A stretch of 64,000 nt of DNA from Chaetoderma sp. LZ-2023a (lineage: Eukaryota; Mollusca; Caudofoveata; Chaetodermatida; Chaetodermatidae), in assembly GCA_034401795.1 (NCBI GenBank), contig CM067367.1, positions 50,842,363-50,906,362 of the forward strand. Direction: 5' to 3'. The notes beneath the pieces were generated by a model. It saw nothing but the letters and a program-made list of their open reading frames with translations, was not told the origin of the DNA and searched no databases. Shown here piece by piece: positions 1 to 9,976 of this stretch (positions are counted from its first letter, which is position 1; each line of letters opens with the position of its first letter). A program made the translations under genes and the position numbers.

Positions 1-492
1 CACGCACACACTGACTCACACACTGACTCACACACTGACTCACTCACTCCTTCACTCACTCACTCACTCACTCACTCACTCACTCACTCTCTCTCTCTCA
101 CTCACTCACTCACTCACTCACTCACTCACTCACTCACTCACTCACTCACTCACCCACCCACCCACCCACCCACCCACCCACCCACCCACCCACCCACCCA
201 CCCACCCACCCACCCACCCACCCACCCACCCACTCACTCACTCACTCACTCACTCACTCACTCACTCACTCACTCACTCACTCACTCACTCACTCACTCA
301 CTCACTCACTCACTCACTCACCCACCCACCCACCCACCCACCCACCCACCCACCCACCCACCCACCCACCCACCCACATACCCATACACCCACCCACCCA
401 CCCACCCACCCACCCACCCACCCACCCACCAACCAACCAACCCACCCACCCACCCACCCACCCACCCCATCCACCCACCCACCCACCCACCA
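1..492. repeat. Tetranucleotide microsatellite (CACT)n/(CCCA)n
   Basis: Alternating blocks of CACT (and some CTCT) and CCCA units with few interruptions. On the minus strand this follows directly after the last recognisable reverse-transcriptase codons of the LINE at 493-4905, so it sits where that element's 3' end should be. LINEs of the CR1/L2 group often end in short tandem repeats, so this may be an expanded tail. It could equally be an unrelated microsatellite that replaced the 3' end. Confidence 0.95.
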
Positions 493-1928
493 TGTTTTGA
501 GGTTTATTCTCTTAGCCAATGTAGTCCAGTTCAATTGTTTATACAGTTGTTCAGTTGGTTCTCTAAAAGGGGCATCTAGTATTATACGAGCTGCTCTCTT
601 TTGTAGTTTTCCCAGCTTGTATAATAATGTATCAGTTGAATGATAGTAGATGAGAGAGCAGTAATCTATATGTGAAAGGATGTAAGCTTTATATAATAGA
701 TTCATTTGATCAACATTCATATAATTCTTGTACTTTTTCAACATGTATATTAAGGAAGACGGGGTTTTTTTTACAGAATTTACTTATGTGTTTCTTGCCA
801 TGAGAGTGTACTATCAATGTGTGGGCCAAGGAGTTTATCCGATTTTACAGTATTTAAGTTTCCATTTTCAGTAGGTATTACAATATCTGTTGTTATGCTC
901 TTCAATTTGTGATTAGTGCCAAGTATCATCAGTTTACTTTTATCCTCACTAAGCAACATTTTGTTATTTAAACACCATTTCTGTACAGATTTCATATCTT
1001 TTGTTAACTGTTCTTGTATTTCAGAGGTGTTTTGGGATGTTAACATGCAAAGTAGTATCATCAGCATACATATCTATATTACTAGATGTACAGAGTGGAA
1101 GGTCGTTAATATATAAGATAAATAAGAGTGGACCTAACACTGATCCCTGCGGGACTCCGATGTGGGTTGATACATGTTTAGAGATCTTTCCAGCAATTGA
1201 GACATATTGCTGCCTATCGGTTAAATAAGACGAAAACCATTTTAGTGATCCTGTTTCAAATTTATATATGGCAAGCTTTTGCAAGAGAATATTATGATTT
1301 AAAAGATCAAAGACTTTTCTTAAATCTATCATGATAGCTCCTATGAGATCACCATTGACTATTGAAAATCGCCACTTTTAACAAGTTTTAATAAAGCTGT
1401 TTCGCATGAGTGTTTTTGTCTAAAGCCTGACTGTGACGCATTCAGTAACCCATTTTGACAGAGAAATTTATAAACATGATCATGTACATGGCGTTCAATA
1501 ATTTTAGATATAGCTGGTAGGATTGACATTGGCCTATAATTGCATACATTGTCTTTGGAGTCGGATTTGTGTAGGGGTATAACTTTAGCATGTTTCCACA
1601 CTGCTGGAAAGGCTCCAGAATCTATACTCTTGTTTGTGATGCTTGTGATAGGTGGGGCTATGACATTTGCTGCGATTTTAAGAAAATAAGCATTAAGATC
1701 ATTATATCCAGCTGATTTATTTGTCTTTAGATTCTTTAGTTCATTATGTACGTAATCTACTGAAATACATGGTATTTGAAATTTGATGCATTCTGACACT
1801 TTACTATTTACATGTTTTCTTAGTTCACTAAATTCTGTATCTGCTTGTGGTATGGATTCAGCTTCCTTACCGTCATTATCGCGTAGAAAGGTAGGACATT
1901 TGTTAGCCTTTGGGTTTATGCTCTTCAA
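493..1928 (-). pseudogene. LINE ORF2, reverse transcriptase region (frameshifted)
   Basis: The reverse transcriptase is spread over several frames on the minus strand. Residues from 1359-1928 give the fingers (NKSAGYNDLNAYFLK, IPLHKSDSKDNVCNYRPMS, SQSGFRQKHSCETALL). 1021-1332 gives the palm (DLRKVFDLLNHNIL, GVPQGSVLGPLLFILYIND, and the catalytic YADD at about 1057-1068). 780-1067 gives the segment after the active site (KWCLNNKMLLSEDKSKLM). 493-744 gives the thumb (SHIDYCSLIYY, LQKRAARIILDAPF). After NLKT the frame enters the microsatellite. Order and motifs fit a CR1/L2-type enzyme. At least three frame changes are needed to read it through. Confidence 0.88.
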
Positions 1929-1966
1929 GATTTTCCATATATTGGCAGGATTGTGTTTACCTTCAT

Positions 1967-3879
1967 CTAGCTTTGCCCTAAATAGTCCTTTTTAAATGTT
2001 TCTATCTGTGCCATAACTTTATTCTTTAAGTCTTTGTAGTTTGAAATATTTCCTGATACCTTCTGGCGATCTCTTTCTTTCATTGTATTAAAAATATCTT
2101 TGTTTATCCATCCTGGTTGGCAAAATCTTTTAACCTTCCGTTCAATGATGGGTGCATGTTTGTTTAGTATATTTGTGAATATTTTCTGCCATTTTTCAAG
2201 AGCCTGATCAGGGTTATTTAATTCATCCACAAAACTCCAGTCATATGCTCGAAGATGTTGGACAAACATATTCTCGTCAAAGTGCTTAATGCTGCGATAC
2301 TCAATAATTTGATTTACATTTTGATTCTTGGAAACTTTACTGTTGCGTACTGTGAAGACTGGATAGTGGTCACTAAATGCTAGTGTCCCTACTTGTGTTG
2401 AATGATATTTGTCCTTGTTTGTTACATAAACATGATCTATCAGTGTCGCTGTTTTGCCAGTAACCCTAGTAGGTATATTTACAAGCTGCTCAAGGTGATA
2501 AATTTTTGTCACTGATTGCCATTTAGTGTTTGTTTGCTTCAAAATATTAAAATTAAAATCGCCTATGAGTGTAATATCAGAGTTTTCTGAATAAGCAGCT
2601 TCTAGCAGTGATTCAAATTCATCTATCCAACTAGCTGGACTGTTGGTGGTTTGTAGACACAGCTAATTAGAAACGGTTTCATTTTGTATGGTCTAATTTC
2701 TAACCAGGCAACTTCTATGTTGTGTGTTTCTAAGTCAGCTCGTCTAATATATGACAGGTTGTCAGCTATATACACTACAATACCCCCACCGTCACACTTA
2801 ATTCTGGCTCTGCGCTGTGTATTATATCCCTGTATTTCAATTACTGTGTCCGGGACTGTATTACTTAAGCAAGCCTCTGTGAAACAAAATATTTCTAATT
2901 CTCTCCTACGGTTCACCATTATAATAATTTTTAATTGTGAAATTTTGGGAACTAAGTGTTGAACATTTAGGTGGCCAATACGAAGACTCTTACTATTAAT
3001 ATTGAAAGATGGAAAGTCAAGGGACATAACTGTTTCTATAAATTTGTCATTGCATCTCGTCAGTAGAATTGATTCCAGTGCATTATTAGAATTATTGTCT
3101 AGTTGACCAATTTCTCCACTGGTTATGCAGTAGGAGAAGACATTAAAATAGTTTACAAAGCTATAGCCTACATGCATATAATCAAGGATGTTTATATAGT
3201 TCAAATATGAATTAGCATTATTATTATTATTATCATCATCATCATCATTACCACCACCACCACGACCACTACCACCACCACCAACACCACCACCCACCAT
3301 TCCCATCCCCACCACCACCACCGTTACCACTACTCCCATCCCCACCACCACCATCATTATCATTGTTATTATAACTGTTATCATCATCATCAGCATCATC
3401 ATCATTATCATCATCATCATCACCATCACGACCACCACCACCACCACCACCACCACCACCACCACCACCACCACCACCACCACCACCACCACCACCACCA
3501 CCACCACCACCACGACCACCGGCACGTATTGATTACTGAGTATTATATTAGAATCATTTGGATGTACAATACACAAAGTAGACTCATCATTACATATGAT
3601 AGATACTGAGTTAATATTGAAAATATTATTAGAGGGGCTCACATCAGGAAAATCTACATTGTGTTGTTTCATACATAATAGAGTATCAGTGCTTACATTT
3701 GTGGTACAGTCAGTGGCAACATTTAAATCTGTGTTAATCTGTACATTACCGTCGCGGTTATTTATGCTGCTAGCATGATAATTGTTCACAGTTATAGTTC
3801 TATTAGGGTTGATAGGCGTGAATACATCTGTAGCACAAGCAATGTGGCTGGCGTAATATTCAGGATTGTTGGCTGGCAC
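1967..3879 (-). pseudogene. LINE ORF2, AP-like endonuclease region (frameshifted)
   Basis: The first part (frame 2623-3879, 418 codons) has a linker, then long poly-Val/Met/Asp/Asn tracts that are translated triplet microsatellite, then the N-terminal half of an exonuclease-endonuclease-phosphatase fold: RIGHLNVQHL, FCFTEACL (catalytic Glu), and a DGGGIVVYIAD segment. A frameshift near 2623-2640 moves the frame, in which GDFNFN can be read at about 2560-2600. The second half continues in 1967-2542 with ATLIDHVYV and FSDHYPVF, the SDH block that ends this nuclease. The remaining ~120 residues are the linker to the reverse transcriptase. Such endonucleases nick target DNA to prime reverse transcription. 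At least one frameshift makes this copy inactive. Confidence 0.85.
3210..3520. repeat. Triplet microsatellite (ATC/ACC)n inside the LINE
   Basis: Runs of ATT, ATC and ACC triplets occupy the linker between the zinc knuckle and the endonuclease. Because the unit is three bases, the reading frame stays open and encodes long Val, Met, Asp and Asn runs. It is almost certainly a secondary expansion and not native LINE sequence. Confidence 0.9.
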
Positions 3880-4023
3880 AGCTTCTTGACCACATTGCTA
3901 ATGATGTACTGTACACCGGTTTGACTTATGGCCAGATTTGTTGCATCTCCAGCAGTGTACAGGCTGACCATGGCGACACTGTGAATGTTTGTGGTTTGGT
4001 TCACCACAAAATTTGTACGTTGG
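3880..4023 (-). pseudogene. CCHC zinc-knuckle segment between LINE ORF1 and ORF2
   Basis: After the ORF1 stop the same minus-strand frame encodes a clean C-x2-C-x4-H-x4-C knuckle, CWRCNKSGHKSNRC, at 3913-3954. Just upstream is a second knuckle in which the first Cys appears to be Tyr (YKFCGEPNHKHSQC). A TAG stop at about 3898-3900 separates it from the endonuclease frame, which is also in phase. Zinc knuckles bind nucleic acid in gag-like and ORF1 proteins. One frame therefore spans ORF1, knuckles and endonuclease, interrupted only by one TGA and one TAG. Confidence 0.75.
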
Positions 4024-4923
4024 ATTTCAGATGATCGCTACATAGTCATTAATGCACTTTACTAGAACAGATATCCCATATTTATTTAAGTGGAGTATGT
4101 CCGCATAGTATAAGAAGCTGTCTATCAAACCAGGTTTATATAAGGAATAGAAATATCCACTAGACTGAATCATTGAAAAGTTAAGGAAATGCTGTCGAAC
4201 CTCAATATGCTTGTTAAAATTTCGAATGAAATCCTGTCGACCGCGAACATCATCACGTGGGCACAGCTGGCATACATGTATCGTACACTTAGGGACGAGA
4301 GACTGAACGTCGCTAATCAAGTTCTCCATCGCATTAAGTCCATCGCTTAATGCGCCATCACAATTGTTAGTGCCGGCCATTATAACAATATCCTTATATG
4401 TGTGCAAGTCAATGCTCAGAAGAGTTGAATGAACATCTTCAATTTTTGCACCTCTGAGGCATATCACTTCCACCGTATCCTGTAGTCCCTTGGAATTTAC
4501 ATGTTTTATTATAGAGCTCCCTATAATCAGAGTCTCTTTGGAGTTGTCATTGCTTACTAGTGGTGGCTGTGTAGCATTCTTAGCCACATTTCTGCTATAT
4601 TGTGGTTTACGCATATGGTATGACGGTTGTGCCTGTGTAGGTGGTTCATGCACATTTATTGTAGCTTGTCGTTTCTGAAATTGTTTTGAGAGCCTTGGTG
4701 CTGGGACCGGTTTGTCTACGACACAATCTGTTGGTGATTTCCTAGAAGCAGCTTTACAATTAGCAACAGGTTCTACTATAGTAACTGTTTCTGATGTAGC
4801 AACTGTTTCAGGAACAGCTACTCTAGGTTCACCAATGACTTCTGTCATAACACCTACATCTGTTGTTGTTTTAGTGACATTTGTTTGAGTCAATAATAGC
4901 AGGACACTGCAGGACGATTGCAT
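4024..4923 (-). CDS. LINE ORF1: SGNH/GDSL-esterase domain protein
   Basis: This is an open frame of 298 codons ending in TGA at 4024-4026. The N-terminal ~125 residues are Thr/Val/Pro-rich and probably disordered. Residues 130-298 carry the blocks of an SGNH hydrolase fold: LIIGSSIIKHV (131-142, nucleophile Ser137; the usual Asp of GDS is Ser here), MAGTNN (182-187), and a C-terminal D-x2-H pair (Asp275, His278). Such esterases occur in ORF1 of CR1/L2 LINEs, where they are thought to act in the ribonucleoprotein or at membranes. The ATG at 4923 lies at or just beyond the junction with hAT sequence, so the first ~10 residues may not be native. The same reading frame continues past the TGA into a zinc knuckle. 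The product name is secure; activity is not. Confidence 0.8.
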
Positions 4924-6570
4924 CGTTGTTTTCTACGAGTTGGAAGAAGCGACGTGAACTAAAGGAAGCTCAAGAGGACCTCAATTTGCCACAGCATCAA
5001 TTGATCACGGTAAGATATTAATCGTTTAATGTGATAGATAAATTGGAAATAGTCAATGACAGCAACATCTTTCAGTCAAATTATTTCCGAAATATTCAGC
5101 AGATCATACAGGCAAAAGCTTTGATATAATGGTTATGGGGTTTGGGTTTTAGGATTGAAAGGGTAGTAAAGCGTTGCGACTACTCGTCTTGTGTTGATAT
5201 CTGCTCTATATATATTGAATGCGCCTAATTAGGCATTAAGTGTTAACCCATTTATGCCCAAGTTAAGCTATCAAAATTTCAATTTACTAAAAGAAATATC
5301 AATCGAGAACAATAGGAGATTATTTTTCAAAGTTTACGACTAATGTGACTGGTTCGATTATCAAGCCAGTCATTCCAGTCGTAAAATTTCAAAAAATATT
5401 CTTTCTCTGTAAAGCGATATTTCTCAAGGCTCGACCTGGCAGTGTATAACCAATAACCGTTATTTGAGTAATTTAAATGCTAATTTTCTCAGAGAAAATG
5501 TCTATTTACAGACTAGGAGGATACAGTTTACGACTGTAACGACTGGCTGGATCAGCGAATCGGTCATTTCAGCGGTAAAGATTAAAAAATGGCTTCTTAG
5601 TCTGTAAATATTCATTTCCTACAGTAAGTTCGGACAGCCAGTGTATAAACAATGTTACTTAAGTCTTTATTGCTCTATTGTTTGCAGGATTGCCAGACTC
5701 GCTGGGGATCAAAGTATTCCATGATCAAGCGTATTATAGAACAGGAACCGGCAATACGTCGTGTGCTGCGCGATGACCGTAATACAGCACATTTGTCCCT
5801 AACTTGTCATGATATACAAGTACTAGACGACGTGTCTGCTGCCCTGGAAACTGTAGGAGAATTTACAGATGTGCTTTCACAGGAGAACCACGTAAGCGTG
5901 TCAACGTTAAAACCATTATTATCGTTACTTTCCAATGATATATTGGATTCAAGTTCGCCGGAAGAAAAGGTGCACGCGTTGACAAAGCGTATCAGGGGTG
6001 CGATTAAGATATCCATAGAATCGCGTTATTTCGGCCAGGATGATAAAATTGTGATGATCGTATCAACATGTGTACATTCTTAGACCCAAGGTTTAAAACT
6101 CAATATTTATCTGATAGTGAGTTTAGTCAGGTTAAAGAGCGCATAATTCAGGAAACCGATTTACATGTTCATAGTGACGATTCCTCAAACGAGCAAGCGA
6201 CGCAGAAACACACCCCGTCAAAGAAAACTTTGTCAAGCTTACTCTGGAAATTGTCCAAAGGTCGCACTGAGAGTTCACCAAATGAAAATCCTGTCATTAG
6301 TCCGATCGAAAGAGAAATTCTTTCATATCTCGCCGCTTCACAACCTGACGAAGATGCGAACGTTTTGGAATGGTGGAAGGGTCATAAAAACTTTTCAGAG
6401 TCTTAGCACATTTGCTAAGAAATACCTATGTATAACGGCAACCAGCTGCCCGTCTGCACGTCTTTTTAGTTAAATCTGGTCAGATTGATACACCCAAACG
6501 GGCATGCTTAAAACCGGATCTAGTTAATCAGTTATCGTTCCTGTCCTGTAATTTAGTACAGTATTAGATA
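4905..6570 (+). pseudogene. hAT transposase, C-terminal two-thirds, spliced and frameshifted
   Basis: An upstream exon (about 4905-5009) encodes TIASLFSTSWKKRRELKEAQ and continues to HQLIT. A GTAAGA donor at 5010 and a TTTGCAG acceptor ending at 5687 define a 678 bp phase-0 intron. The next exon starts DCQTRWGSKYSMIKRI and continues through AALETVGEFTDVLS, then TFLDPRFK (after a frameshift near 6068), EREILSYLAA..VLEWWKGH, SLSTFAKKYLCI (after a second frameshift near 6388) and ATSCPSARLFS, the hAT C-terminal dimerisation block. A third break lies at about 6473; the end KRACLKPDLVNQLSFL follows in a shifted frame to about 6565. This matches ZBED1-like hAT transposases. The N-terminal BED finger and first catalytic part are missing, apparently because the LINE at 493-4905 sits there. 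Three frame breaks make it a pseudogene. Confidence 0.88.
5243..5640. mobile_element. Palindromic TTAA-ended MITE (family P), two units, in the hAT intron
   Basis: Two imperfect palindromes, 5292-5426 and 5487-5622, sit inside the hAT intron. Each has a stem of about 55-60 bp with a core of the type GACTGG..GAT..CCAGTC, A/T-rich flanks and outer arms ending near TTTCTC. The left flank begins TTAACCCATTTATGCC at 5243, which resembles piggyBac-like MITE ends. Related units are at 6821-7032 and 45050-45242. No coding capacity. Confidence 0.65.
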
Positions 6571-6820
6571 TGTTCTTGATTCATTGTTGTATATTTGGAA
6601 ATTAATTTAGCTGTAAGCTTTTGCTGGGTAATGCAGCAGCAGCTTTCAGTCACATTAATTCCCAGATATACAACAGCTTTCATGCATCATGAAAGACTGG
6701 TTTGAACCCGTTATGGGAACAAATTATCATGTTTGATTATCAGAGCTATAATATGGTCTTCCCGATTATTGATTATGTTCATAATAAATAAAATGAAACC
6801 TGTCGATAGCGACCACGTTA

Positions 6821-7032
6821 TCGGCTTCTATAGTGGTCTTGAGAAATGTCCATTTGCAGACCCAAGAGAAGAATGTTTTTGAAAATTTACCAATGGAATG
6901 ACTGGCTCGGTTATCGAGTCAGTCAGTCCAGTGGTAAAATTGAAAAAATAGTCTACTCTTGGGTCTGCAAATGGACATTTCTCAAGATCGCTGTAGAAGC
7001 CATTTTAGCTGATATAAGTGTTAAAGGGTTAA
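6821..7032. mobile_element. Palindromic TTAA-ended MITE (family P)
   Basis: A near-perfect hairpin. GAGAAATGTCCATTTGCAGA at 6841-6860 is mirrored by its complement, TCTGCAAATGGACATTTCTC, at 6964-6983. The loop-proximal core is GACTGGCTCGG..CGAGTCAGTC. The arms extend outward through GGCTTCTATAGTGGTC / GATCGCTGTAGAAGCC. The right end TTAAAGGGTTAA (7021-7032) matches the end of the 45 kb copy and mirrors TTAACCCATTT at 5243. Confidence 0.75.
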
Positions 7033-7139
7033 TATAATCAATTAATGCAGCTTCATACCATGATTAATCTTCATTCATTGTATCTTTTGTGTTAAAGACA
7101 AAACTTCGTCTTTTTGACATGAAAAAACAAGAATTGTTT

Positions 7140-7266
7140 TATCCGTCTCTCTCACCCTCCCTCCCTCCCTCCCTCCCTCCCTCCCGCCCTCTCTCTCTCG
7201 CTCTCGCTCTCTCTTGCTCTCTCTCTCACTCTCTCTCTCCCTCCCTCCCTCCCACACACACACACA
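7140..7266. repeat. (CT)n/(CCCT)n microsatellite ending in (CA)n
   Basis: A pyrimidine-rich run of CCCT, CTCT and CT units followed by a short CACACA stretch. Long low-complexity frames on both strands here are artefacts of the repeat. Confidence 0.95.
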
Positions 7267-7439
7267 GCGCGTGCGTATAGCCATGTGATTATAATCGTCC
7301 AGGCATATACACAATTTATTAAATTAATTTTGAGTCAAACCTACCTCATTGACCCACACCCACCCATCAAAACCGATGTACGGTTTAAACCGGTTTGAAA
7401 AGTGCCATCGACACCGATTTGACAATAAGCCACATCGCG

Positions 7440-8085
7440 CAGCCTTAGCTGAAGTATTCAATGTCCCATAAGGCAACCAGACAAATTCAAATAGACCAAA
7501 TTTGGCTATGAACGCAAGCTTAGACCAATCTTCTCATTCGATCTCCACCTAGCGGCATGTCTAGTGTACTTCTGTAGTTCACGCCCGCCAAGGTATTAAG
7601 ACAAGTCACAATATTTGGTAGACGTTGAACACGAGTTACTTTGTTGACTGCTCATAAATTGGTGGTATCATCACAGATTTCAAGGGGACTAAAATACACT
7701 TTTCCTTCACGTCAGCCAAATGTTTCTCTTCCACTTCCTCGAAACCAATCATTGTGTGGCTGAGCCCCGCCTGTACCAACTTGGCATATTCAGTGTCGAC
7801 TCTATGTTTGATTTCTTTAGGCAAACAGAGGTAAAACTCATGCTTAGCAAAAGCATCTTGTTAGTCAACTAGAATACATTTTACCTGTGCACACTGTTCT
7901 TCAGACAAACCTGGAGTGGATCCTTAAAACAAGTCCTATAAGAAAGCTGGTAACCCTTGATCTTCAGTAGTGCACGGTGGACGCCCACTTTGTGTCTCAT
8001 AAGTAGTGGCCTTGCTATTAGTAGCCGGTGTCCACTCATATACCGTAACCATATCATTAGCAACGCCAAGACTATGACAGCCATC
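7440..8085 (-). pseudogene. Gypsy Pol: protease-RT linker and first RT blocks
   Basis: In broken frames the minus strand encodes GSTPGLSEEQCAQVKCILVD, an AFAKHEF segment, then LPKEIKHRVDTEYAKLVQAG and IGFEEVEEKHLADV (7636-7824). The IKHRVDT and F-E-E-x-x-K-H-L pattern is the entry to gypsy reverse transcriptases. After further breaks, WSKLAFIAKFGLFEFVWLPY (about 7450-7525) is the block before the G-L/T-x-N-x-P/S motif. The catalytic YxDD region is not reached. Stops and frameshifts show decay. Confidence 0.75.
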
Positions 8086-8369
8086 TAGGGTGATATATTT
8101 AGGAGAAATGTATCTTAGCATAACAGGAACCAGTGCGTCTTTAGTTGCCACTATGGCATGTGGTGTTAACATACCATCGAGGACAGGAGAAGGTTGAAGT
8201 ACCAGGTCATTAGAAATAGCTCACTCCCGAGAATGACTGTGGTGTTAATAGCTTCGAAAGGCCCAACTATCACATTTTGTTTTAATGTTACCTGGACACA
8301 CTGTCTTCTCCACCCTGTGTCTTAATCATTAAAGCATGGATGGCTGCAACATTGACTGTAAGATGTAAT

Positions 8370-8660
8370 TTGGTTAGGTCAATTGTAGTATTATTGGCTC
8401 TAAAGAAATCCAAACCGAGGATAACAGGGTCACTGATAATATCCAAACGCATGCGACAATCTGATATAGTGGAGCCACTTGAAAGGTTACATGATCTACT
8501 GTTTTCGCATGTATGATAATCTCCTTATCAACACCTTTTAGGGAAATGACATTTTGTGCAACCAAAACATTTTTTCAATATTTAACCAATGGCATTGACT
8601 TGAGCTGCATTGTCAGCCTTTACTGGAATGTGGTTGATCTCAATAGGTACTACTAATGGC
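8370..8660 (-). pseudogene. Gypsy retropepsin-like protease, decayed
   Basis: On the minus strand VPIEINHIPVKADNAAQV (about 8595-8650) corresponds to the start of a retropepsin; the catalytic D-T/S-G-A box reads DNAA. The flap and end follow (HVTFQVAPLYQ, then in another frame RLDIISDPVILGLDFF and NNTTIDLTK), where ILGLDFF is the usual C-terminal block. Retropepsins cleave Gag-Pol. The altered catalytic box and the frameshift make this copy inactive. Confidence 0.7.
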
Positions 8661-8787
8661 ATTGGATCGTAATGATATTACATGCGAGTGTCTTAGAATT
8701 GCTTAATAGAAGGATTATGAGAAGGCGAGCGATTATGATTACGATTACATTAAAACATTTGCATCTATGGCCGATAACTGCCTCTAG

Positions 8788-8957
8788 TAGTGCAGTCTGT
8801 TAGCACGAAAACTGGTAGAATTATGCAAAATGTGATACCAGCAATACGCTTGGCACAAAGTAAAGGCACTCTGCCTAGAATATATTTAGCTACAGAGCCA
8901 AGTTAGGTAAGCCACCATTTAGGAGTATGACGTCATCATTCAAGATGTCCGCCATCT
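8788..8957 (+). repeat. Left terminal inverted repeat of the unclassified transposon
   Basis: It begins TAGTGCAGTCTGTTAGCACG. Shared blocks with the right end, read inward, include TGCAAAAT-TGATACCA, CTTGGCACA, TTA/TTAAGCTACAGA and TATGACGTCATMAT. There is a ~12 bp indel near position 20. Identity is about 70 percent by eye. Confidence 0.8.
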
Positions 8958-9121
8958 AGGACAAACAAGTTTTAAAAAGACCACATATCCCTTATCTTGC
9001 ATCTACTAGATGTTGTATTTTGCTGTATATGTATGTGCAGAATACTTTCTGTAACAAATCCTTTAATATAAAAAGGATGTATGACCAAATTTAATGATTT
9101 ACCCACTTCCAAACCCATTAG

Positions 9122-9325
9122 GGGCGTGTGATTTCTTTATATTTCGATATATCGGGATATGATAAAATATTGCGATATTTTACTGTACAACGGCTTCCAG
9201 TCAAATAAATTTCTTAATGCCCTATAGAATATAGTCTCATGATACCATAGCATATGATATATTAGTATATTTTCTGTATGATATATCGTGCTATTGTATG
9301 GCAAAATATCGCACATCCATACCCC
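9122..9325. mobile_element. Possible small hAT-like MITE
   Basis: GGGGCGTGTGAT near 9122-9133 is roughly mirrored by ATCGCACATCC near 9307-9320, with an A/T-rich interior full of CGATAT and ATATCG words. hAT-type MITEs often start with a similar GTGTGCGAT word. The target duplication is not clear, so this is only a candidate. Confidence 0.3.
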
Positions 9326-9540
9326 AGCACCATCTGTATGTCTATCCTTGAGTTTTCTATAACTGTAACGTGTTAAATATGTTTACAATGTGTGACCCAT
9401 CCAATTCTCGTAAGCCATGTTGTCAAATGTTATAAATGTTAAATACTAACTGCATAGTGGGTATCTCAATATATGGCAAGTCAAATGTTGAGGTTAAATA
9501 GAACAGTTCTTGATTAATGGCCTGCCGTGATGTCCTAGCC

Positions 9541-9875
9541 AATGAATCGTGATAATGAAGTGTTATTTAAATCAATCTACAGCACGGAGTATGATACTGA
9601 AGGTTAGAAGACTTTAGAACAAGATGCATACTTAATATAATACAATTACATGGCCCCTACACTAGTACATCCTCACGAGAACACTGGACGTCACGTGTAC
9701 ACAGATTGGTACACAACGAATCGTGATAATGAAGTGTTATTTAAATCAATCTACAATAAGAAGTAGAACACCATCTGCATACTTAATGTAATACACTTCT
9801 ATTTGCCCTACACGAGCACATTCTCACGAGAACACTGACCGTCACATGTGCGCAGATTGGTACACAGAAGAGCTG
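9541..9875. repeat. Two-unit direct repeat (~175 bp period)
   Basis: Both units begin GAATCGTGATAATGAAGTG (near 9544 and 9720), continue ATTTAAATCAATCTACA, and end with CTCACGAGAACACTG followed by GATTGGTACACA. The second unit has a short internal deletion. It lies inside the unclassified transposon, downstream of its gene. Confidence 0.88.
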
Positions 9876-9976
9876 GATTTACACATTTACACAACTTAGT
9901 ACACCACACTTTATAAGTGCAATGTATCAACTCATAACAGTGACTAGATGCTTCTGGCAGGTTTGTCCAGAGAGGC

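Larger units (their letters stand above)
493..4905 (-). mobile_element. CR1/L2-like non-LTR retrotransposon, degraded
   Basis: Read on the minus strand from about 4900 down to 493 there are, in order: an ORF1 with an SGNH-esterase domain, a CCHC zinc knuckle, an AP-like endonuclease and a reverse transcriptase. An esterase in ORF1 together with an AP endonuclease and reverse transcriptase is typical of the CR1/L2 group. Several frameshifts and stops break the coding regions, so this copy is dead. The 5' boundary is placed at about 4890-4910 because plus-strand hAT transposase coding sequence begins there. The 3' end runs into the microsatellite at 1-492. The coding parts are listed separately. 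Confidence 0.85.

Noticed and set aside
7075-7314. Arg/Glu- and Ser/Pro-rich small proteins
   Set aside because: Artefacts of the CT microsatellite on both strands.
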